Of a DNA stretch of 10,014 bases, positions 6,696 through 10,014 are shown one piece after another. The position numbers and the translations under genes are program-made. Source of the stretch: Candidatus Hecatellales archaeon ex4484_218 (GTDB lineage: Archaea; Thermoproteota; Bathyarchaeia; Hecatellales; Hecatellaceae); NCBI GenBank assembly GCA_002254975.1, contig NJEB01000022.1, positions 1-10,014 of the forward strand, in the 5' to 3' direction. Every line of letters starts with the position of its first letter. Within the stretch, counting starts at the first letter, position 1. The notes under the pieces are model-generated. The model had not been told where the DNA came from. It saw only the letters and a program-made list of their open reading frames with translations, and ran no database searches.

Positions 6696-7469
6696 TTGTA
6701 TGACCCTGTTAGATTGGCTGAAGAAACAAAAAAATTGGTTGTTAGGGGAGTTTTAAGAAAATATTATCGTGTTTCCCGTCCTGGAAAATGGTATGGCGGC
6801 ATCGCAACAGCTGATAGCCTTTTAGGCCAGTAATGTTGTGGATGCTGCCTAAAATGTGTTTTTTGTTGGAGTAATAAGCCTAGAGACTATCCTGAAAAAA
6901 TTGGTGAATTTTATAGTCCGGAACACATTTTTGAAAGATTGGTTGGTTGTGCGAAAAAATTTGGTTACAACCAATTAAGGGTTAGTGGAAATGAGCCAAC
7001 CTTAGGTATGGAACATTTACTTAGGCTACTTGAACTTGTAAACCAAACAAAATATTATTTTATTCTTGAAACTAATGGAATTTTGATAGGTTATAACCCA
7101 ACCTATGCTCAAAAACTTTCAAAATTTGATAGAATCCATGTTAGAGTTTCAATTAAGGGGACAAACAGCCAAGAATACGCTATGCTTACCGGAGCTAAAC
7201 CAGAATCTTTCAACCTACAATTAAAAGCTTTAAAAAACCTGTTAGATGCTGGTGTTTCATGTCATCCAGCAGTTATGTTATCTTTTAGCTCAAAAAAAGA
7301 TTTCCATAAACTTTTAGGTTTACTAAGGGAAATAGAGCCGGAAATGGTTAAAGAGGTTGAAAAAGAGTATGTTTTTCTTTACCCACATGTTGTTGAAAGA
7401 TTAAAAAAGGCTGGAATTCAACCTAAAATTGCCTATACACCCAACCAAATACCAAAAGAATTAATCTAA
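6696..7469 (+). pseudogene. archaeal radical SAM protein gene interrupted by an in-frame TAA
   Basis: A TTG start at 6696 lies nine bases after AGGGTGG and opens MYDPVRLAEETKK; the same frame runs to 7469 apart from TAA at 6831-6833. Before the stop are RKYYRVSRPGKWYGGIATAD; after it the radical SAM cluster C-x3-C-x2-C (cysteine codons at 6843, 6855 and 6864, in GCCLKCVFCW), then NKPRD, QLRVSGNEPT (SAM-binding region), ILETNGILIG, HVRVSIKG, SCHPAVMLSF and YPHVVERLK. All are typical of one archaeal radical SAM family of unknown substrate. TAD is normally followed within one or two residues by the GC of the cluster. Here TADSL is separated from GCCLKC by six extra codons (6822-6839), the fourth being TAA. 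The later open part (for example from ATG 6939) lacks the iron-sulfur cysteines and cannot be a working enzyme alone. It follows the TIM-barrel gene and overlaps the convergent ogg gene by nine bases. Confidence 0.82.
6822..6839 (+). other. 18-base in-frame insertion carrying a stop codon
   Basis: Removing 6822-6839 (TTA GGC CAG TAA TGT TGT) leaves TADSL-GCCLKCVFCW, the expected family sequence, in frame. An alternative alignment removes 19 bases (6816-6834) and restores one G, giving TADVVGCCLKC. Both give the same net length change. GCCT-TTT-AGGC (6818-6828) at its left edge can form a small hairpin. No target-site duplication or splice-type bulge-helix-bulge is evident. Confidence 0.5.
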
Positions 7470-8378
7470 AACAACCTTTCTTGCTCTTCCATAATAGAAA
7501 AGGTAAGGTCCAAAATATCCAGAAAATTCTCCAAATTTTTCTTTAACAAAATTCTGCAATTTTTTGTAGGTTAAGTTTGGGTTTAACCCATAAAGTTTAA
7601 TTAAAGTTCTTCTAACCCAAACATCAATAGGAAGCACTTCAGTTCTACCTAAACCATACAGTAAAACAGCATCAGCAACTTTTTCACCAACACCAGGTAA
7701 ACCCATAAGTATCCTTTTAGCCTTAACAATATCCATTTTCTCCAGTTTTTCCCAGTTAACGGGTTTTCGGGTTAAAGTTTTGATAAGTTTAAAAAATGGT
7801 TTAGCCTTATATCCAAGCTTACATTCTTCAAAATCTTTTAAGGTTGCTTCAGATAGATGTTTAACCGTTGGAAAAACAGCTAAAACCATTCCATCATCAA
7901 ACCTAAATTTTTCACAAAATCTTTGTTTTAATGCTTCACACATTTGTTCAAGCCGTTTAATCATAGTGTTAGCTGAAAGTTGATAAGTAATCAAACATTC
8001 TTCAAGGTTAAGATAACGAACCAATCTAAGACCCCTAAACTGGTTTATAAGCTTTTTAGAAACAGCATCGTTTTCCAGCCTATCATAAACAGCTTCTAAG
8101 TCGTAGTTTAAGCCTAACTCTTGAATTATTCTAGATTTAAAATCCTCAACTTTAACCTTGTTTTTACAGTAAATTTTAACATGAATTTTAGGTTTTTCAA
8201 CGGAACCTTCCTGCCAAACCTCTAAACCTACAAGTTTACCCTTAATCTTTACAACTTTACGGTATTTTTCACCTATTCTTCTCCAATTAGAATTTGTAAA
8301 CTGTTCACTTTCCATCGTAAACTTAAGATTTAAAGGACCCTTAATTTCCTTGTTTAAAATAAAAAATTCTTCAACCAT
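7461..8378 (-). CDS. ogg: OGG1-type 8-oxoguanine DNA glycosylase/AP lyase (HhH-GPD superfamily)
   Basis: The enzyme removes 8-oxoguanine from DNA in base-excision repair and cuts the strand by beta-elimination. Residues 1-110 form a divergent N-terminal beta domain. The glycosylase core contains LEECLITYQLSANTMIKRLEQMC (126-148, quoted in part), the ECKLGYKAK motif at 185-193, the helix-hairpin-helix LPGVGEKVAD with catalytic lysine K233, and the catalytic aspartate D252 in LPIDVWVRR. It ends FGEFSGYFGPYLFYYGRARK, typical of archaeal and eukaryote-like OGG1 proteins. At 305 residues it is full length with all key residues. The start is ATG 8378; no strong ribosome-binding motif precedes it, so a leaderless message is possible. 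Its 3' end overlaps the convergent radical SAM gene by nine bases. Confidence 0.9.
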   Translation of the reverse strand: MVEEFFILNKEIKGPLNLKFTMESEQFTNSNWRRIGEKYRKVVKIKGKLVGLEVWQEGSVEKPKIHVKIYCKNKVKVEDFKSRIIQELGLNYDLEAVYDRLENDAVSKKLINQFRGLRLVRYLNLEECLITYQLSANTMIKRLEQMCEALKQRFCEKFRFDDGMVLAVFPTVKHLSEATLKDFEECKLGYKAKPFFKLIKTLTRKPVNWEKLEKMDIVKAKRILMGLPGVGEKVADAVLLYGLGRTEVLPIDVWVRRTLIKLYGLNPNLTYKKLQNFVKEKFGEFSGYFGPYLFYYGRARKVVLD

Positions 8379-8453
8379 TATTCTTGTTTTAAAATTGCTA
8401 ATGTTTATTTTAAAGTTTTAACCATAAACACTTTAGGGCTTCATTCATTGTAA

Positions 8454-8514
8454 AACCTCGATGATTAACGATGGACGGCCTGAAACCTGATGAACCATTG
8501 CAGAAATGAGGGGT
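8454..8514 (+). ncRNA. candidate box C/D guide sRNA
   Basis: The order of elements fits an archaeal C/D sRNA: AACC (8454-8457), a box C-like TCGATGA (8458-8464), a guide stretch ending GACGGC, D' CTGA, a four-base spacer AACC, C' TGATGA, a 12-base guide ACCATTGCAGAA, then a D-like ATGA (8506-8509) and GGGGT, which can pair with the 5' AACC. Internal D'/C' are canonical; the terminal C and D boxes each depart from consensus (RTGATGA, CTGA). The segment is markedly richer in G+C than its surroundings and has no reading frame. C/D sRNAs direct 2'-O-methylation of rRNA or tRNA at the fifth base upstream of D or D'. Targets are not assigned. Confidence 0.42.
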
Positions 8515-8545
8515 GCAAAAAGAATGAGGCCCCTTCTTTTTCTGC
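8515..8545 (+). terminator. A-tract/T-tract hairpin between the two guide RNA candidates
   Basis: GCAAAAAGAA (8515-8524) pairs with TTCTTTTT-ct-GC (8534-8545) around a nine-base loop, with a T-run on the 3' arm (8537-8541). A terminator for the upstream RNA, or a processing stem within a joint transcript, would fit. A competing pairing of GGGG 8510-8513 with CCCC 8530-8533 is possible. Confidence 0.3.
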
Positions 8546-8605
8546 GGCGGTGTCAGGCTCTTGGAGGGTTCTGGGGGACAAGAGCCTCATCCCTACGCCT
8601 TTACA
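8543..8605 (+). ncRNA. candidate box H/ACA guide sRNA (single hairpin)
   Basis: All parts of an archaeal H/ACA unit can be read. The basal stem is GGCG (8546-8549) with CGCC (8596-8599). The pseudouridylation pocket has GTGTC (8550-8554) on the left and CATCCCTA (8588-8595) on the right. The upper stem is a perfect 9 bp, AGGCTCTTG (8555-8563) with CAAGAGCCT (8579-8587). In the apical loop, GA next to the stem on both sides could form the tandem sheared pairs of a K-loop for L7Ae. ACA (8603-8605) lies exactly three bases after the basal stem, and 15 bases separate the upper stem from ACA, the distance expected for guide function. The predicted target pattern is GGGAUG-UN-GACAC. Such RNAs direct pseudouridine formation with Cbf5, Nop10, Gar1 and L7Ae. 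The reading is from sequence alone. Confidence 0.62.
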
Positions 8606-8677
8606 GAAGACATCAAAATTTAAAGTTAAACCCTTAAAAATAAATTTTATTTGCTAGAGTTGTTTTAAACTATTTTT

Positions 8678-8734
8678 GGGATGATGTAGGGCGGGCTTGA
8701 TTGGTTAGATGAGAAAAGTCCGCATCATCTGACC
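8678..8734 (+). ncRNA. structured RNA element (C/D-like ends, long hairpin) upstream of the DUF2284 gene
   Basis: GATGAT (8680-8685) pairs with ATCATC (8724-8729), and after a five-base 5' bulge GCGGGCTT (8691-8698) pairs with AAGTCCGC (8716-8723, one G-U), leaving a 17-base loop. The same segment carries box-like motifs: ATGATGT (8681-8687, C-like), TAGATGA (8706-8712, C'-like) and CTGA (8729-8732, D), flanked by GG and CC that could close a terminal stem. The two readings compete for the same bases. It ends 29 bases before the start of the DUF2284 gene, so it could be a separate sRNA or a 5' leader element. It is plainly G+C-rich against its surroundings and not coding. Confidence 0.4.
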
Positions 8735-8763
8735 TTAAAAACAATGTTTAAAATGGAAAAGCC

Positions 8764-9342
8764 ATGAAAATTTTAAACAAAAGTTTTTATTATAAAGGGT
8801 TAAAAATTGGGTTTAAAGGCTCCCTACTTAAAATTGATGTTTTAGAGGATGAAAAAATAAGAGAAAAATGTAAGATTTGTGAAAACTATGGAAAAAATTA
8901 TTCATGTCCACCTTACGCTCCAACAACCAAATTTTTTAAGAAAAAATATAAAAAAATTTTTGCTTACATTTTTCACATGAAAAATGGAAATGTTGATAAA
9001 TGGGAGGCTTTAGCAAGATTAGTTTTTGAGTATGGTAAAAAATTAGAAAAAGTTTTAGATGGAGAATGTTTGATCGCTGGAAATTGTAAGGCTTGTGTTA
9101 GATGTAGCTTAGAAACTGGTAAACCATGCATACATCCTAGGAAAAAAAGGTATTCTTTTACTGGTGTTGGGTTAAGTTCTGAAAAACTTTCAAAAATCTT
9201 AAACCATAAAATTGTTTGGAACAAAAAATATTTGAGCGTTGTAGGAGGATGTTTTACAAACAAAGAAAAAGTCAATTTTAAAGAAATTTTTGATATTTTT
9301 GAATTTATTTTTAAAAATGAAGCTAAATTTTTCAAAAATTAA
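8764..9342 (+). CDS. DUF2284 family cysteine-rich metal-binding protein
   Basis: This 192-residue protein matches the DUF2284 pattern, a family of predicted metal-binding proteins without an assigned role that I know of. Cysteines cluster in two blocks: C36-x2-C39 and C48 in CKICENYGKNYSCPPYAP, then C102, C108, C111, C114 and C122 in GECLIAGNCKACVRCS and KPCIHP, as expected of an iron-sulfur or zinc site. A conserved glycine-rich GVGLSS segment (134-139) follows. It is soluble and lysine-rich. The length is about normal. ATG 8764 gives the usual short N-terminal lead; the ribosome-binding site is weak (GGAAAAGCC). A structured RNA element lies just upstream and may be in its leader. It ends three bases from the convergent small membrane gene. 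Confidence 0.82.
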   Translation: MKILNKSFYYKGLKIGFKGSLLKIDVLEDEKIREKCKICENYGKNYSCPPYAPTTKFFKKKYKKIFAYIFHMKNGNVDKWEALARLVFEYGKKLEKVLDGECLIAGNCKACVRCSLETGKPCIHPRKKRYSFTGVGLSSEKLSKILNHKIVWNKKYLSVVGGCFTNKEKVNFKEIFDIFEFIFKNEAKFFKN

Positions 9343-9345
9343 AGT

Positions 9346-9594
9346 TTAATCCTCCACCCTAAACACTTGACAAAGTAAACTGTAAAGTTTTTCTCCACCA
9401 TCAATTTTCCGGAAAAATTCTTTATTATCTTTCAACATTTGTTTTATGGCTTCATGGTTTCTTCTTCTTTCAATTTCATCCCACATAACCCTAAAATTTT
9501 TGTATTCAATCCATGCTCTAAAAATTAAAACTAAGAACATGGCTACTGTAATTAGAAGGTTTAAAATGTAAATTTCCAGTAGCTCCATAATCAT
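9346..9594 (-). CDS. small single-pass membrane protein, 82 residues
   Basis: I do not recognise the family. A hydrophobic segment at about residues 6-26 (IYILNLLITVAMFLVLIF) is followed by a charged, helical cytoplasmic part rich in Arg, Lys and Glu (WDEIERRRNHEAIKQML). This is a type of small membrane-anchored protein with a helical tail. The second ATG, at 9588, has the better spacing: GAGGGG abuts the first ATG (9594) directly but lies six bases before the second, so translation probably starts MELLEIYI. An A+T palindrome lies just upstream. It ends three bases from the convergent DUF2284 gene. Confidence 0.55.
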   Translation of the reverse strand: MIMELLEIYILNLLITVAMFLVLIFRAWIEYKNFRVMWDEIERRRNHEAIKQMLKDNKEFFRKIDGGEKLYSLLCQVFRVED

Positions 9595-9603
9595 CCCCTC
9601 TTT

Positions 9604-9646
9604 AAAACTATATATAAAATATAGTCTATAGACTATATATAGTTTT
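9604..9646. promoter_or_regulatory. nested A+T-rich palindromes in the promoter region of the small membrane gene
   Basis: AAAACTATATAT (9604-9615) and ATATATAGTTTT (9635-9646) form a perfect 12-bp inverted repeat. Within it, ATATAGTCTA-TAGACTATAT (9619-9638) is a separate perfect 20-base palindrome with a different centre. The element fills almost the whole gap between the stop of the upstream minus-strand gene (9649) and the next start (9594 or 9588). It holds several TATATA strings, so it could combine a TATA box with an operator for a dimeric repressor, or act as a transcript-end hairpin for the upstream gene. Confidence 0.45.
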
Positions 9647-9648
9647 TT

Positions 9649-10014
9649 CTATCCTACAACAAACTTTATTCCCAAAAATGTTGGACCCTTAACCATTACC
9701 CGTTTATTTCTGCTTGTAATATATCTTTCAACAGCAGGTTTTAACCTAATGTTTACATCACTTGGATGTTTAGCAATTTTAACTCGAATAAACTCTTCTC
9801 CAGTTCTTCCTTCTTTAACCATGTTTTCAATTTTTGATGCTGCTAAACAAGCAACAGCATCCAGATATCTAATACTGGTTGAAACACCTTTTTCCCGAGT
9901 TTCAACAACCAGTTTTTCTTTTTCCAGTCCTTTTTCAGGAATACCTAAAATGTTTCCATCATAAACATAAACAATGTTTAAGGCTGCAGGACCAAGAAGT
10001 TTTACATCTTTATC
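9649..10014 (-). CDS. unrecognised protein, C-terminal 121 residues (5' end beyond window)
   Basis: The frame is open from the window edge to TAG at 9649-9651. It begins DKDVKLLGPAALNIVYVYDG and contains GIPEKGLEKEKLVVETREKG, TSIRYLDAVACLAASKIENM, KIAKHPSDVNIRLKPAVERY and GPTFLGIKFVVG. Codon use resembles the neighbours and the alternating hydrophobics look like a folded alpha/beta domain. I cannot name the family. It has one cysteine, no membrane segment and no visible nucleotide-binding loop. Being cut by the window edge, its start and full length are unknown. The plus-strand frame opposite it (9749-9964) is an antisense shadow. Confidence 0.7.
   Translation of the reverse strand, partial: DKDVKLLGPAALNIVYVYDGNILGIPEKGLEKEKLVVETREKGVSTSIRYLDAVACLAASKIENMVKEGRTGEEFIRVKIAKHPSDVNIRLKPAVERYITSRNKRVMVKGPTFLGIKFVVG

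Noticed and set aside
6831..6833. Recoding of the stop as selenocysteine or pyrrolysine.
   Set aside because: The codon is TAA, not TGA or TAG, and the family has no residue at this position; the stop belongs to extra codons.
6822..6839. An archaeal intron of bulge-helix-bulge type in the radical SAM gene.
   Set aside because: At 18 bases it is too short and no bulge-helix-bulge can be drawn around its ends, although a cDNA test is cheap.
8595..8730. ACAGAA near 8603 and GAGAAAAGTCC near 8711 resemble the conserved P4 strands of RNase P RNA, in permuted order.
   Set aside because: The order is reversed, the intervening region is A+T-rich without the other conserved regions, and the first match is better explained as an H/ACA box and the second as one arm of a local hairpin.
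8400..8763. tRNA, SRP RNA or CRISPR in the non-coding gap.
   Set aside because: No tRNA T-arm motif or cloverleaf, no SRP helix 8 motif, and no regularly spaced repeats were found.

Overview
The window is A+T-rich DNA from an archaeon. The best evidence is the gene set: GatD, the archaea-specific subunit of the Glu-tRNA(Gln) amidotransferase; an archaeal single-chain Elp3; a TGS-domain GTPase of the DRG/Rbg family; an OGG1-type glycosylase with archaeal features; a V4R-domain protein; and archaeal-style guide RNAs (box H/ACA and C/D). Start sites often follow GGTGG or GGGG motifs. A Bathyarchaeia-like or other TACK lineage is my inference, not something the sequence proves.

Layout. 1-1338 holds an unrecognised 244-residue protein on +, convergent with a minus-strand pair: a 53-codon protein followed by a damaged V4R protein. 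1450-2980 is Elp3 (tRNA wobble-uridine modification) with a broken C-terminus. 2984-3212 is the decayed remains of a minus-strand gene, followed by about 190 bases of non-coding DNA. 3407-7469 is a same-strand run: gatD, a TGS GTPase whose true start seems to lie upstream of its first ATG, a xylose-isomerase-like TIM-barrel protein, and a radical SAM gene interrupted by a stop codon. An ogg gene converges on that run at 7461-8378. 8379-8763 is non-coding but contains three compact G+C-rich structured elements, best read as small RNAs: one C/D-like, one very H/ACA-like, and one long hairpin with box-like ends just upstream of a DUF2284 cysteine-rich protein. The right end holds a small single-pass membrane protein, an A+T palindrome, and the 3' end of an unrecognised minus-strand gene that runs off the window.

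The theme is tRNA and translation (Elp3, GatD, ribosome-type GTPase, probable rRNA/tRNA guide RNAs) plus DNA repair (Ogg).

The most unusual property is the number of lesions in otherwise conserved genes: internal losses with a frame change in elp3 and the V4R gene, an in-frame loss in the TIM-barrel gene, an 18-base stop-containing insertion next to the radical SAM cysteines, and no ATG where the GTPase should start. These may be real decay, deletion-prone replication, or assembly damage. The sequence alone cannot decide.
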